This document shows, piece by piece, positions 9,201 through 18,435 of a stretch of 64,000 nt of DNA. The translations under genes were made by a program, and so were the position numbers. The DNA lies in the NCBI GenBank assembly GCA_963738575.1, contig CAVTWY010000004.1:496001-560000 (forward strand), given 5' to 3'. The DNA is from CAVTWY01 sp963738575. GTDB lineage: Bacteria; Pseudomonadota; Gammaproteobacteria; Burkholderiales; Burkholderiaceae_C. The notes below the pieces were generated by a model that searched no databases, was not told the DNA's origin, and saw only the letters and a program-made list of their open reading frames with translations. How positions within the stretch are numbered: the first letter of the stretch is position 1; the number at the start of each line of letters is the position of its first letter.

Positions 9201-9415
9201 GGCGTTGATTGTGCACGGCCGCTTGTGCGGGCGTGGCGCCGAGGCGCCAATTGCTGCGCCGCACACAGGTTTGCATCGCCCCGCGCGTGCTATAACTCGG
9301 CGCGTCGAAGCCGTCGGTTTGTCGTCTCTGTTGTTTCGACCTTAACTTTTTGGAGTCTTTCGTTGCGCATGGAAAGCCTAACGCAGCGAAGCGCAACAGC
9401 GCCCCGATTTGCCGC

Positions 9416-10693
9416 ATGAAAAAAGGCTTTCACACCATCATGTCGGCGCAGTTCTTCAGCTCGTTGGCTGACAACGCGCTGTTTGTAGCCGCCATTGAAC
9501 TGCTGAGAACCGGTGGCGCGCCCGAATGGCATCGCGCTGCCTTGGTGCCCATGTTTGCGTTGTTCTATGTGGTGCTGGCGCCGTTTGTGGGTGCCTTTGC
9601 CGATGCACTGCCCAAGGGGCGGGTCATGTTCATTTCCAACACCATCAAGGTGGTGGGATGTTTGATGATGCTGTTTGGCTTCAACCCGCTGCTGTCGTAC
9701 GCCGTGGTGGGCCTGGGGGCGGCGGCTTATTCACCCGCCAAGTACGGCATCTTGACCGAGCTGCTGCCCCCGTCGCAACTGGTCAAGGCCAATGGCTGGA
9801 TTGAGGGCTTGACGATTGGCTCGATCATCATGGGCGTGGTGCTGGGTGGCCAATTGGTGGGCAAGCACGTGGCGCCGGTGCTGCTGGGTTTTGACTTGCC
9901 GTGGCTCACCACCAGCGTTGACTCACCCCCCGAAGCCGCCATCACGGTGCTGGTGTTTGTGTACGTGCTGGCGGCCATCATCAACCTGTACATCCCGCGC
10001 ACGGGTGCACCGCTGCAGACGCTGTCGTCAAGCCCCACCGAGTTGATCAAAGACTTTTCGCGCTGCAACCGCCGCTTGTGGGACGACAAGCTGGGCCAAA
10101 TCTCGCTGGCCACCACCACGCTGTTTTGGGGCGCCGGTGCCAACCTGCGCTACATCGTGTTGGCGTGGGCAGCAGCCGCCTTGAACTATGGCACCACCGA
10201 GGCCACCACCTTGGTGGGCGTGGTGACGATTGGCACCGCCATCGGTGCCGTGGTGGCGTCGATGTACACCAAGCTCGACCGCGCCACGTCCGTCATCCCG
10301 CTGGGCATTGGCATGGGCTTGCTGCTGGTGGGCATGGTATTTATTCGAAGCGTCGAGGTGGCGGCGCCGTTCTTGGTGTTGTTGGGTGCGCTGGGCGGTT
10401 ACTTGGTGGTGCCCATGAACGCGCTGCTGCAACACCGCGGCCACAACCTGATGGGGGCCGGGCGGTCGATCGCGGTGCAAAACTTCAACGAGCAGGCCTG
10501 CATTTTGGCGATGGGTGCTTTTTATACCGGCATGACCAAGTTTGGGCTGTCGGCCTTCGCTGCCATAACGGCCTTTGGCTTGTTGTTGGCTGCCGTGATG
10601 GAGATGATTCGTCGCTGGCATGCGCGCAACGTGGTGCAGCACCGCGACGAGGTTGAGCGCCTGCTCGTCATCGCGCGCTCCGACACCCATTGA
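9416..10693 (+). CDS. lplT: Lysophospholipid transporter LplT (MFS)
   Basis: Inner-membrane flippase-type MFS protein that brings lysophospholipids to the cytoplasmic side for re-acylation. 425 residues with about 12 hydrophobic segments. The start region MKKGFHTIMSAQFFSSLADNAL, then SPAKYGILTELLPPSQLVKANGW in the first loop, are characteristic. ATG 9416 is chosen over an in-frame ATG 66 bp upstream because family similarity begins there. No separate acyltransferase (aas) gene is present nearby. Confidence 0.9.
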   Translation: MKKGFHTIMSAQFFSSLADNALFVAAIELLRTGGAPEWHRAALVPMFALFYVVLAPFVGAFADALPKGRVMFISNTIKVVGCLMMLFGFNPLLSYAVVGLGAAAYSPAKYGILTELLPPSQLVKANGWIEGLTIGSIIMGVVLGGQLVGKHVAPVLLGFDLPWLTTSVDSPPEAAITVLVFVYVLAAIINLYIPRTGAPLQTLSSSPTELIKDFSRCNRRLWDDKLGQISLATTTLFWGAGANLRYIVLAWAAAALNYGTTEATTLVGVVTIGTAIGAVVASMYTKLDRATSVIPLGIGMGLLLVGMVFIRSVEVAAPFLVLLGALGGYLVVPMNALLQHRGHNLMGAGRSIAVQNFNEQACILAMGAFYTGMTKFGLSAFAAITAFGLLLAAVMEMIRRWHARNVVQHRDEVERLLVIARSDTH

Positions 10694-11604
10694 GCGCAAG
10701 CGCGGGCTTTCACCGGGCTGTGCCTGCAGCAGGCGTCAGCATGGCGGCGTTGGCGCTGTGCTTCAACGCTTTGGTGTGGGGCGTTTCGTGGTGGCCTTTT
10801 CGGCTGCTGCAGGCCGAGGGCTTGCACCCCTTGTGGGCGACCGCCATCATTTACAGCTTGTGCTCATTGGGCGTGATGGCGACCCACCCCGCCGCACTGC
10901 GCGAGTTGTTTCGGCACCCGGTCTTGTGGGTGTTGGTGCTGGCCTCGGGCGTCACCAACGCAGCCTTCAACTGGGCGGTGACCATCGGTGATGTGGTGCG
11001 GGTGGTGTTGTTGTTTTATTTGATGCCGGTGTGGTCGGTGTTGTTGGCGCGCTGGTTGCTGAAAGAACCGATCACCGGCGCTGCGCTGCTGCGCGTGGTG
11101 ATGGCCATGGCAGGCGCCATGATTGTTTTGGGGGCGGGCCCATCGGGTGTGCCGGTGCCTACCTCGTTGGTGGACGCGTTGGCGCTGCTGGGGGGCTTTA
11201 GTTTTGCGCTCAACAACGTGATGTTGCGCCAACAAGCCAAGCGCAGCGCGCCGTCGCGAACGTTGGCGATGTTTGTGGGTGGCGCGGTGCTGGCTTCAGG
11301 CCTGGCACTGGCGCTGCAAGGGCGCGGTGTGAACTTGCCGCCGGCACCGAGCACGGCATGGGTGCTGGGGGCCTTGGCACTGGGCGTTTGTTTTTTGCTG
11401 GGCAACATCGCCTTGCAGTACGGTGCCTCACGCCTGAGCGCTCACGCCACCGCCATCATCATGCTCACCGAGGTGTTTTTTGCCAGCGCGTCGGCGTGGG
11501 CTCTGGGTGCGGCGCAACTGGAGCCACGGTTGGTATGGGGCGGGGTGTTGATCGTGGCTGCGGCGGTGTTGGCGGCGTGGCGGCAGGACGCGCCACACGG
11601 ATAA
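10690..11604 (+). CDS. EamA/DMT family transporter
   Basis: Ten-segment drug/metabolite transporter superfamily protein, up to 304 residues. The TTG at 10690 overlaps the lplT stop by 4 bp; ATG 10741 (MAALALCFNALVWG) is an equally good start because it begins the first membrane segment. The internal duplication of two EamA halves is visible (GVSWWPFRLLQAEG early; GASRLSAHATAIIMLTEVFFA late). The substrate is not predictable. Confidence 0.82.
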   Translation: MSASAGFHRAVPAAGVSMAALALCFNALVWGVSWWPFRLLQAEGLHPLWATAIIYSLCSLGVMATHPAALRELFRHPVLWVLVLASGVTNAAFNWAVTIGDVVRVVLLFYLMPVWSVLLARWLLKEPITGAALLRVVMAMAGAMIVLGAGPSGVPVPTSLVDALALLGGFSFALNNVMLRQQAKRSAPSRTLAMFVGGAVLASGLALALQGRGVNLPPAPSTAWVLGALALGVCFLLGNIALQYGASRLSAHATAIIMLTEVFFASASAWALGAAQLEPRLVWGGVLIVAAAVLAAWRQDAPHG

Positions 11605-11624
11605 CAACGCACGGTATGGCGCGG

Positions 11625-12653
11625 TTAGGCGATGCGCGGCAACGGTGTGGCTGATGCCAACGTGCGCAGTTCAGTCAGCTCAAGGGCTGCCATCAACGCG
11701 TCACCCGCGACGGGTTTGGCCAGGTAAGCGTCGGCACCCGCCACCATGGCTTGTGCATGCTCGAGTGGCGAAGGCTGTGACGACATCAAAAAGATGGGGG
11801 CGCAGGGGTCGCCGTACGGTCTGGGTTGGCGCTTCATGGCTTGCGCAAGTGACAAACCATCCAAATCAGCGTGCAGACCTTGATCAACGTCGATCACGAT
11901 CAGGTCAAACACTTGTTCTTGCAGCGCCAAGAAGGCGCGCCGACTTTCAAGCACACGCTCGGACGAGATGCCATGCGCCTGCAGGGCCATGGCCATGCTC
12001 AGTGCGCCGGCGTCGTCGGCACCAACCACCAAAGCCAACAGCGGCTCACCAGGCCCCGGCGGCACGCGTTTGGGCACGGCACTGAGCTGGCCATGGGGAT
12101 TGGCAGGTACCCATCGGTAGGTTGCTTGCGAGGGTGCCCGTGCCGAAAGCGTCATCGCTGCGGCCCCGGTTTGCGCGGCGGATGCGGGCACCGCGGCCCG
12201 CGTGAATGCCGTCATGTTGCGCAGGCCGAGGCTGGCGTCATTCAAGGGGTCGTTCAAACTCAAGACTTCGCGCAACTCGGCGTGGGTTACGTGGCGTGGC
12301 GTGACGCGGTTGCCACCGGGTGCGACAAGTTGGCGCTTGACGGCGGTGTCAAGGGCACGGAACAAGTGCAATGGATCGATGGGCCGCTCGAGCCAAGCCG
12401 CAGAGCCTTGGCGCGCATGGCTGCCCACGAGCACCGTGTCGCGCATGCGGTGGGCGGTCACCAATTGGTCGATCACGCCTGGACGGTCGCCGTTGGCAAC
12501 GATGAATTGCGCCTCGTCAAGCGACATCGCCGGGCCGTAGGCCGGCGAGCGCGAGCGTGCCAGTGAAAGGTACGACTCGAGCGCTTGCTGCTCAAAGCTT
12601 GTGAATCCCATCAACGCCACACGATGGGAGGGATCGGTCTCAAGAGGGTTCAT
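11625..12653 (-). CDS. Response-regulator-like protein with degenerate receiver domains
   Basis: 342-residue protein. The C-terminal ~130 residues look like a receiver domain: ALVVGADD, then VFDLIVIDVDQ (phospho-acceptor-like Asp), then IFLMSS and YLAKPV (the conserved Lys). The N-terminal ~110 residues (HRVALMGFTSFEQQALESYL through DTVLVGSHARQGSAAWLERPIDP) resemble a second receiver lacking acidic residues. A Pro/Ala-rich linker joins them. No output domain is seen, so it may act by protein contact. It stands alone between an EamA gene and gpx. Confidence 0.6.
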   Translation of the reverse strand: MNPLETDPSHRVALMGFTSFEQQALESYLSLARSRSPAYGPAMSLDEAQFIVANGDRPGVIDQLVTAHRMRDTVLVGSHARQGSAAWLERPIDPLHLFRALDTAVKRQLVAPGGNRVTPRHVTHAELREVLSLNDPLNDASLGLRNMTAFTRAAVPASAAQTGAAAMTLSARAPSQATYRWVPANPHGQLSAVPKRVPPGPGEPLLALVVGADDAGALSMAMALQAHGISSERVLESRRAFLALQEQVFDLIVIDVDQGLHADLDGLSLAQAMKRQPRPYGDPCAPIFLMSSQPSPLEHAQAMVAGADAYLAKPVAGDALMAALELTELRTLASATPLPRIA

Positions 12654-12835
12654 GCCGATGGCGTGGATAACAGGTTGGCGAACTCAATTTGTATCCATGG
12701 TCGCCGACAGACGCCAATCGTGTCAATTCGTAATTGTCGCCGAACAACGGGGGCTTGCCGTGCGGCGCTACGATCTGGGTTGTTCTGGACTTCCAGGATT
12801 GTCACCCCTCACCACCCCGTTCAAAGGAGGATGAA

Positions 12836-13336
12836 ATGGCCAATGCCCCAACGATCAGCGACTTCAGCACCGTGTCGATCACCGGCAAGCGTGCCGACTT
12901 TGCGGCGCAGCGCGGCAAGGTGTTTTTGGTGGTCAACACAGCCAGTGCCTGTGGCTTCACGCCGCAGTTCAAAGGACTTGAGGCGTTGTGGCAAGACTAC
13001 GCCGCGCGTGGCCTGGTGGTGGTGGGGTTTCCGTGCAACCAATTTGGGGCGCAAGACCCGGGCGCAAACCAAGAAATCTCTGCGTTTTGTGAACTCAACT
13101 ACGGCGTGAGCTTTCCGATGATGGCCAAGGTTGATGTCAATGGCGCCCATGCCGACCCGCTGTGGAAGTGGCTCAAAGCCGAGGCCCCCGGCACCTTGGG
13201 CGAGGGCATCATGTGGAACTTCACCAAGTTTTTGGTGGGACGCGATGGCACGGTGATCAAGCGCTATGCGCCCAACACGGCACCCGAGTCCCTGCGCGCC
13301 GACATTGAATCTGCACTCGCAGCCTCCAAGGTCTAA
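12836..13336 (+). CDS. Glutathione peroxidase family protein
   Basis: Thiol peroxidase reducing hydroperoxides, 166 residues, no signal peptide. The active-site tetrad is visible as Cys39 (ASACGFT), Gln69 (PCNQFG) and Trp127-Asn128 (MWNFTKF). An overlapping ATG at 12831 is out of frame; ATG 12836 follows the strong site AAAGGAGG with suitable spacing. The peroxidatic residue is Cys, not Sec. It is followed 24 bp later by an aminotransferase on the same strand. Confidence 0.93.
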   Translation: MANAPTISDFSTVSITGKRADFAAQRGKVFLVVNTASACGFTPQFKGLEALWQDYAARGLVVVGFPCNQFGAQDPGANQEISAFCELNYGVSFPMMAKVDVNGAHADPLWKWLKAEAPGTLGEGIMWNFTKFLVGRDGTVIKRYAPNTAPESLRADIESALAASKV

Positions 13337-13360
13337 GCCTCAACCATCCCCACTGTTTTC

Positions 13361-14554
13361 ATGTTCAAACACCTCGAGCCCTACGCCGGCGACCCGATCC
13401 TCAGCCTGAACGACGCCTTTCAGCATGACCCACGGCCCCACAAGGTCAATGTCAGCATCGGCATCTACTTTGACGACGAAGGCCGCATCCCGGTGCTTGA
13501 CTGCGTGCGGCAAGCCGAGACCCGCATGCTGGCCCAGGCGCAAGCCAAGGCTTACCTGCCCATCGAGGGGTCGGCCGCCATGCGCAGCGCCGTCCAAGCG
13601 CTGCTGTTTGGCGCGGACCACCCAGCCGTGCGCAGTGGGCGCATCGCCACCTTGCAAACCGTGGGTGCCAGTGGCGCCCTCAAGGTGGCGGGCGACTTTT
13701 TAAAACGCTGGTTGCCCCAGTCGCAACTGTGGGTCAGCAACCCCAGCTGGGACAACCACCGTGCGATGTTTGAAGGCTCGGGCATCACCGTCAACGAGTA
13801 CCCGTATTACGACGCCACCACGGGGGGCTTGGACTTTGACGCGATGCTGGCCAAGCTGGGCACCCTGCCACCCAAGAGTGTGGTGCTGCTGCATGCTTGC
13901 TGCCACAACCCCACGGGCGTTGATCTGAGCGCAGCGCAGTGGCGCCAGTTGGTGCCGGTGTTGCAAGCGCGGCAGTTGTTGCCCTTTCTTGATCTGGCCT
14001 ACCAAGGCTTTGGCGACGGCATCGATGAAGACGCCGATGCGGTGCGGTTGTTGGCCAGCAGCGGCATCACCTTCATCGTTGGCAACTCGTTTTCCAAGAG
14101 CATGAGCATTTACGGTGAGCGTGCCGGCGCCGTCAGCGTGGTGTGCGCCGACGCGGCCGAGGCCGACCTGGTGCTGGGCCAAATGAAAGCGTGCGTGCGC
14201 CGCATTTACTCCAGTCCCTCGATCCATGCTGCCGGCATCGTGACCCACTTGCTGACCGACCCAACCTTGCGCGCAGCGTGGGAGGCCGACGTGGCGGCCA
14301 TGCGGGTGCGCATCAAAGCCATGCGCGAGCGCCTGCATGGTGTGCTGCGCAAGCGCTTGCCTGACCGCAACTTCGACTACTTTTTGACCCAGCGTGGCAT
14401 GTTCAGCTACACCGGCTTGACGGCGGCGCAGGTGGACAGGCTGCGTGACGAGCACGCGGTGTACCTGGTTCGGTCGGGGCGGATGTGCGTGGCGGGGCTG
14501 ACCACTCGCAATGTGGAGCCTGTGGCGCAGGCGTTTGCAGCCGTGCTGGCCTGA
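13361..14554 (+). CDS. tyrB: Aromatic amino acid aminotransferase (TyrB/AspC family)
   Basis: Class I PLP aminotransferase of 397 residues acting on aspartate or aromatic amino acids. The start MFKHLEPYAGDPILSLN is typical, CHNPTGVDL is the cofactor Asn region, the PLP lysine is Lys246 in NSFSKSMSIYGERAG, and the C-terminal Arg region reads YLVRSGRMCVAGL. The variant GIYFDDEGRIPVLD near the N-terminus favours the aromatic (TyrB) subgroup over AspC, but substrate preference is inference. Confidence 0.88.
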   Translation: MFKHLEPYAGDPILSLNDAFQHDPRPHKVNVSIGIYFDDEGRIPVLDCVRQAETRMLAQAQAKAYLPIEGSAAMRSAVQALLFGADHPAVRSGRIATLQTVGASGALKVAGDFLKRWLPQSQLWVSNPSWDNHRAMFEGSGITVNEYPYYDATTGGLDFDAMLAKLGTLPPKSVVLLHACCHNPTGVDLSAAQWRQLVPVLQARQLLPFLDLAYQGFGDGIDEDADAVRLLASSGITFIVGNSFSKSMSIYGERAGAVSVVCADAAEADLVLGQMKACVRRIYSSPSIHAAGIVTHLLTDPTLRAAWEADVAAMRVRIKAMRERLHGVLRKRLPDRNFDYFLTQRGMFSYTGLTAAQVDRLRDEHAVYLVRSGRMCVAGLTTRNVEPVAQAFAAVLA

Positions 14555-14702
14555 GTGGAGGCGGTCTGCCTTGGGGCGTGTGGCGGCTGCGTCAGTGGCT
14601 GACCGTGAAGACGACACGGTAGTGGTGTCTATCTAGGGTTAACCCGCAATTACTTGGTGTTTACCCTTATGATCCATGCATTCGCAACGCAAGGAGCACA
14701 CC

Positions 14703-14942
14703 ATGTCGAACACTTCAATCATCACGCTAGTCCCAACACCCGCCACTACCCCCCGTGGCGCCATCGCGGTTGGCCTGATTGCAACCTTTGTGCTGGACGT
14801 TTTGACCTTGAACCGCGCACGCCTTGAGCGCCGTGCCAGGGCACGTGATGCGATGGACTTGCGCGCCTACGCCAGCAGTATTCGTAACAGTGAGCCCTCA
14901 CTTGCGGCCGACTTGCTGGCGGCAGCGGACCGCGCGATCTGA
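14703..14942 (+). CDS. Small hypothetical protein
   Basis: 79-residue protein not recognised. ATG 14703 is preceded by AAGGAGCACACC, a good ribosome site. It has a Thr/Pro-rich start, a single hydrophobic stretch (GAIAVGLIATFVLDVL, about residues 18-33) and an Arg-rich region after it (ARLERRARARD), so a single-pass membrane protein with a basic cytoplasmic part is plausible. It is directly followed by a strong terminator, supporting that it is a real transcribed gene. Confidence 0.6.
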   Translation: MSNTSIITLVPTPATTPRGAIAVGLIATFVLDVLTLNRARLERRARARDAMDLRAYASSIRNSEPSLAADLLAAADRAI

Positions 14943-14972
14943 ACGGATTAACGCTCAGTCCAGGTAAAAAAG

Positions 14973-14997
14973 AGAGGCGCCGTAAGCGCCTCTTTTT
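14973..14997 (+). terminator. Bidirectional rho-independent terminator
   Basis: Perfect 8-bp stem AGAGGCGC / GCGCCTCT with loop CGTAA, followed by a T-run on the plus strand and preceded by an A-run that serves the minus strand. It sits between the small plus-strand gene and the convergent SDR gene. Confidence 0.92.
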
Positions 14998-15021
14998 ACA
15001 TCTCAAAGTAAGTGTGACCAC

Positions 15022-15786
15022 TTACAAACATCTTCCACCGTCAACCTCCATGCACACCCCGGTGATCATGGACGCCGCGTCGCTGCACAAAAACGCGGCC
15101 GCTTGACCCAGGTCGTCGGGTGTTGAAAAACGGCCCAGGGGGATGGTAGATAAAAAGCGAGCGCGCACTTCTGGTGTGTCCTCGCCCATGAAGGTTTTGA
15201 GCATCGGCGTTTCGCCCGCTACCGGGTTGAGCGCATTCACGCGAATGCCAAAGGGCGCCAGCTCCACCGCACAGGCGCGGGTGGCGGTGATGACCCAGCC
15301 CTTGCTGGCGTTGTACCAAGCCAGCCTGGGGCGCGGGCTGACACCCGCCGTGCTGGCGATGTTAAGCACTGCCCCCCGGATGCCCCCGGCGCCTTTGGCC
15401 TTGGCCTTGAAGCGCGGTGTGGCTTCGCGCATGGTCAGGTAGATAGAGCGCATGTTGACCGCCGTGACGCGATCAAAAGTTGCCTCGTCGATGTCTTCTA
15501 GCGCAGTGGGCACGTGCCCCATGCCGGCGTTGTTGACCAACACGTCAAACCCACCAAAGTGGGATTCAGCCGCATCAAACATGCACTTGACGTCGGCGGC
15601 CACCGTGACATCGGCTCGCACCGCGTGCGCTGCCGCGCCCATGGACGACGCCACCGCGAAGGCCGCTGCCTCGTTGATGTCTGCCACGATCACCCGAGCG
15701 CCCTGCGCGGCCAAGGTGCGGGCGATACCCTCGCCAAAGCCGGAGGCCGCCCCGGTGACCACCGCCACTTTGTTGCTCATGTTCAT
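15022..15786 (-). CDS. SDR family NAD(P)-dependent oxidoreductase
   Basis: Classical short-chain dehydrogenase of 254 residues. The cofactor loop is VTGAASGFGEGIA, the structural motif is NNAG, the catalytic Ser lies in LNIASTAGV and the Tyr-x-x-x-Lys is YNASK. Asp in the second strand (VIVADI) suggests NAD preference. Closest in appearance to 3-oxoacyl-ACP or glucose dehydrogenase-like SDRs; substrate unknown. It is convergent with the terminator and divergent from the peptide ABC operon. Confidence 0.86.
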   Translation of the reverse strand: MNMSNKVAVVTGAASGFGEGIARTLAAQGARVIVADINEAAAFAVASSMGAAAHAVRADVTVAADVKCMFDAAESHFGGFDVLVNNAGMGHVPTALEDIDEATFDRVTAVNMRSIYLTMREATPRFKAKAKGAGGIRGAVLNIASTAGVSPRPRLAWYNASKGWVITATRACAVELAPFGIRVNALNPVAGETPMLKTFMGEDTPEVRARFLSTIPLGRFSTPDDLGQAAAFLCSDAASMITGVCMEVDGGRCL

Positions 15787-15910
15787 GGTTGCCGCCTGTT
15801 CAAACCAAAGACGCCAAGGTTAGCGCGAAGGCGACCGCTGGCAAGGCCCGGGAAGCAAGGGCCCGCGCTATGCCCGATACTGCGCCGGCCAGACATTTGT
15901 TTCACTCCCC

Positions 15911-16874
15911 TTGAGCCTCTTTCTACTCAAACGCTTTGCCACCTTCGTCGCCACCTTGATGGTGGCGTCAATCGTTGTGTTTGTGGTGCTCGAACTGTTG
16001 CCCGGCAACGTGGCGCAATTGATCCTCGGCGAAACCGCGACGCCCGAATCCATCGCCGCGCTCGAAGAAAAAATGGGCCTCAACCGACCGGCGGTGTCGC
16101 GCTACGCGCGGTGGATCGGCGGCTTGGCCACAGGCAACACCGCCCAAAGTTACGCTTACGACGTGCCCACGGCCGAGCTGATTGCCGAGCGCATGCAGGT
16201 GACGCTGCCGCTGGCGGTGTTGTCGATGGCGCTCACCATCGCCGCCGCGCTGGGCTTGGGTGTTTACGCCGCCGCGCGGCACAACCGCGCGGGCGACGTG
16301 GCGGTGATGTCGATCAGCCAATTGGGCATCGCCATCCCTAGTTTTTGGTTGGCCATTCTTTTGGTGCTGCGGGTTCTCGGTCAAGCTTGGGTGGTTTGAC
16401 GCCGGGGGGTTTCCGGGGTGGACCGAGGACGACGGTGGTGGCGTGTGGCCAGGGCTCAAAGCGCTGATCTTGCCCGCGGTGGCGCTGGCGGCGGCGCAGG
16501 CTTCGGTGATGACGCGGTGGACGCGGTCGTCGGTGCTGGACGTGATGCGAGAAGACTACGTGCGCACTGCCCGCGCCAAGGGCTTGTCACGCCGCGCGGT
16601 GTTGTGGCGCCACGTGCTGCGCAATGCCGCCATCCCGGTGCTCACCATCATGGGCTTGCAGTTTGCGTTTTTGATCAGCGGCACGGTGGTGGTGGAAAAC
16701 GTGTTTGTCTTGCCCGGCATCGGCCGCTTGGTGTTTCAGGCCATCGCCAACCGCGACATTGTGGTGGTGCGCGACGTGGTGCTGCTGCTCGTGGCCACGG
16801 TGGTGATCGTCAACTTTGTGGTGGACGTGCTGTACGCCTGGGTCGACCCGCGTTTGCGCTTGGGTGCCGCATGA
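15911..16874 (+). pseudogene. Dipeptide-type ABC transporter permease (DppB family), frame disrupted
   Basis: First gene of a peptide-type ABC operon. The first 163 codons (TTG 15911) give an N-terminal DppB permease: SLFLLKRFATFVATLMVASIVVFVVLELLPGN, then the family's RYARWIGGLATGN. The frame then changes at 16371-16373, where removing one G restores VLRFSVKLGWFDAGGFPGW and continues through the coupling loop REDYVRTARAKGLSRRAVLWRHVLRNA to the stop at 16874. Both halves are well conserved, so this is either a sequence error or a very recent mutation. The stop overlaps the next start. Confidence 0.82.
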
Positions 16875-17719
16875 GCAGCGCCGTGCGTGACTTTGCCGCG
16901 CGGGCGCGCTCGCACCCCAGTTTTTTGCTGGGCGCTGCCATCACGGGCTTGCTGCTTTTGGCAGCGCTGGTGTCGCTGGTGTGGACACCCTACCCACCTG
17001 CTGAGTTGGACATCCCCAACAAGTTGGCACCCTTGAGTGCAGCGCATTGGCTGGGTACCGACAGCTTGGGCCGCGACGTGTTTTCGCAGCTTTTGGTGGG
17101 TGCGCAAAACTCCATCGTGGTGGGGTTGGTGGCGGTGGCCATCGGCATGGGGCTGGGTGTGACGCTCGGGTGCATGGCGTCGGCCAAGCGCGGCTGGGTG
17201 GAAGAGCTGATCATGCGCGCGTCGGATTTGACGTTTGCTTTTCCGGCCCTGCTAACCGCCATCATGTTGGGTGCCGTGTACGGGCCTGGGGTGGTGACCG
17301 GCATCGTGGCCATTGGCTTGTTCATGGTGCCGGTGTTTGCCCGCACCACGCGCGCCGCTGCCAACAGCGTGTGGGCCACCGATTACGTGCTGGCCGCGCG
17401 CGCGGCCGGCAAGGGCGGCTGGCGCATCACGCTGGACCACGTGCTGCCCAACATTGCCGGCGTGTTGATCGTTCAGGCCACGGTGCAATTTGCGCTGGCC
17501 TTTGTGGTGGAGGCTGCCCTGAGTTACCTGGGCCTGGGCACCCAACCCCCCAAGCCGAGTTGGGGCCGCATGCTCAACGAAGCCCAGCAGTTGCTGTTTG
17601 ACGCGCCCCAACTGGCGGTGTGGCCGGGGCTGGCCATTGCCGCGTCGGTGCTTGGGCTTAACCTGGTGGGCGACGGACTGCGAGATTTGCTCGACCCCAA
17701 ATTGGCAAGAAAGCGATGA
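16871..17719 (+). CDS. Dipeptide-type ABC transporter permease (DppC family)
   Basis: Second inner-membrane permease, 282 residues. The periplasmic signature HWLGTDSLGRDVFSQLL follows the first membrane segment, and the coupling loop reads YVLAARAAGKGGWRITLDHVLPN. The C-terminal SYLGLGTQPPKPSWGRML is typical. ATG 16871 overlaps the dppB-like stop by 4 bp. It works with the dppB-like gene, two ATPases and a binding protein downstream. Confidence 0.92.
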   Translation: MSSAVRDFAARARSHPSFLLGAAITGLLLLAALVSLVWTPYPPAELDIPNKLAPLSAAHWLGTDSLGRDVFSQLLVGAQNSIVVGLVAVAIGMGLGVTLGCMASAKRGWVEELIMRASDLTFAFPALLTAIMLGAVYGPGVVTGIVAIGLFMVPVFARTTRAAANSVWATDYVLAARAAGKGGWRITLDHVLPNIAGVLIVQATVQFALAFVVEAALSYLGLGTQPPKPSWGRMLNEAQQLLFDAPQLAVWPGLAIAASVLGLNLVGDGLRDLLDPKLARKR

Positions 17720-18420
17720 CAACCATGACCCTGCAAAACCAAACCCAAACTCAAGCCAAAACCAAACTCAAAATCGACTTTGTCTCTGACGTGGCCTGCC
17801 CGTGGTGCGCCGTGGGGCTGGCCGGTCTGGAGCAAGCGGTGCACAACGTGCGCGACGACATCGACGTGGAGTGGCACTTTCAGCCCTACGAGCTTAACCC
17901 CACGATGCCGCCCGAAGGCACTGCGTCTGCGCTCTACCTCAAGGCCAAGTACGGCTTGAGCGACGAGCAACTTAAAACCAATGCGGCTCGCATTGCCGAG
18001 CGCGGTGCAGCCGCAGGTTTTGTGTTTGGCACCCGCACGCACATTTGGGGCACGCTGGACGCACACCGCTTGCTGCTGTGGGCCGCAGGCGAGGGCCAGC
18101 CTGCAGGCGCGCCGCTGGCGCTCAAGCGAGCCTTGCTAGCGGCCTACCACCGCGACGGCAAAAACCCCAGCGACCACGGCGTCTTGTTGGCGCTGGTGGC
18201 GGGTGTGGGGCTGTCGGTCGAGCGCGCCCGCGCCCTGTTGCAAAGTGACGAGCTAACGCAAGAAGTGCGCACCCTAGAGGCCGAGTGGCAAGCCAAAGGC
18301 ATCACCGGCGTGCCTGCCGTGGTGGTGAACGACCAATACGTGATTGCGGGTGGGCAACCGCCCGCGATGTACGAGCGGGCATTGCGCCAAATGGCGGCTG
18401 GCACGCAAACGGCTGATTGA
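17716..18420 (+). CDS. DsbA family oxidoreductase (FrnE-like)
   Basis: Thioredoxin-fold protein of 234 residues with active site CPWC at residues 28-31 and the FrnE-type continuation VEWHFQPYELNP. The cis-Pro region reads GITGVPAVVVNDQYVIAGGQ. It has no signal peptide, so it is cytoplasmic, unlike classical DsbA. It lies inside the peptide ABC operon with a 4-bp overlap to the upstream permease, an unusual position for a redox protein; it may handle thiol or cysteine-containing substrates, which is inference. Confidence 0.86.
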   Translation: MTTMTLQNQTQTQAKTKLKIDFVSDVACPWCAVGLAGLEQAVHNVRDDIDVEWHFQPYELNPTMPPEGTASALYLKAKYGLSDEQLKTNAARIAERGAAAGFVFGTRTHIWGTLDAHRLLLWAAGEGQPAGAPLALKRALLAAYHRDGKNPSDHGVLLALVAGVGLSVERARALLQSDELTQEVRTLEAEWQAKGITGVPAVVVNDQYVIAGGQPPAMYERALRQMAAGTQTAD

Positions 18421-18435
18421 CGCTTACGCAAGCAC

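Noticed and set aside
16360..16380. Programmed frameshift in the dppB-like gene
   Set aside because: There is no slippery heptamer followed by a clear structure, and similar one-base slips occur in many unrelated genes of the window, so error or mutation is simpler.
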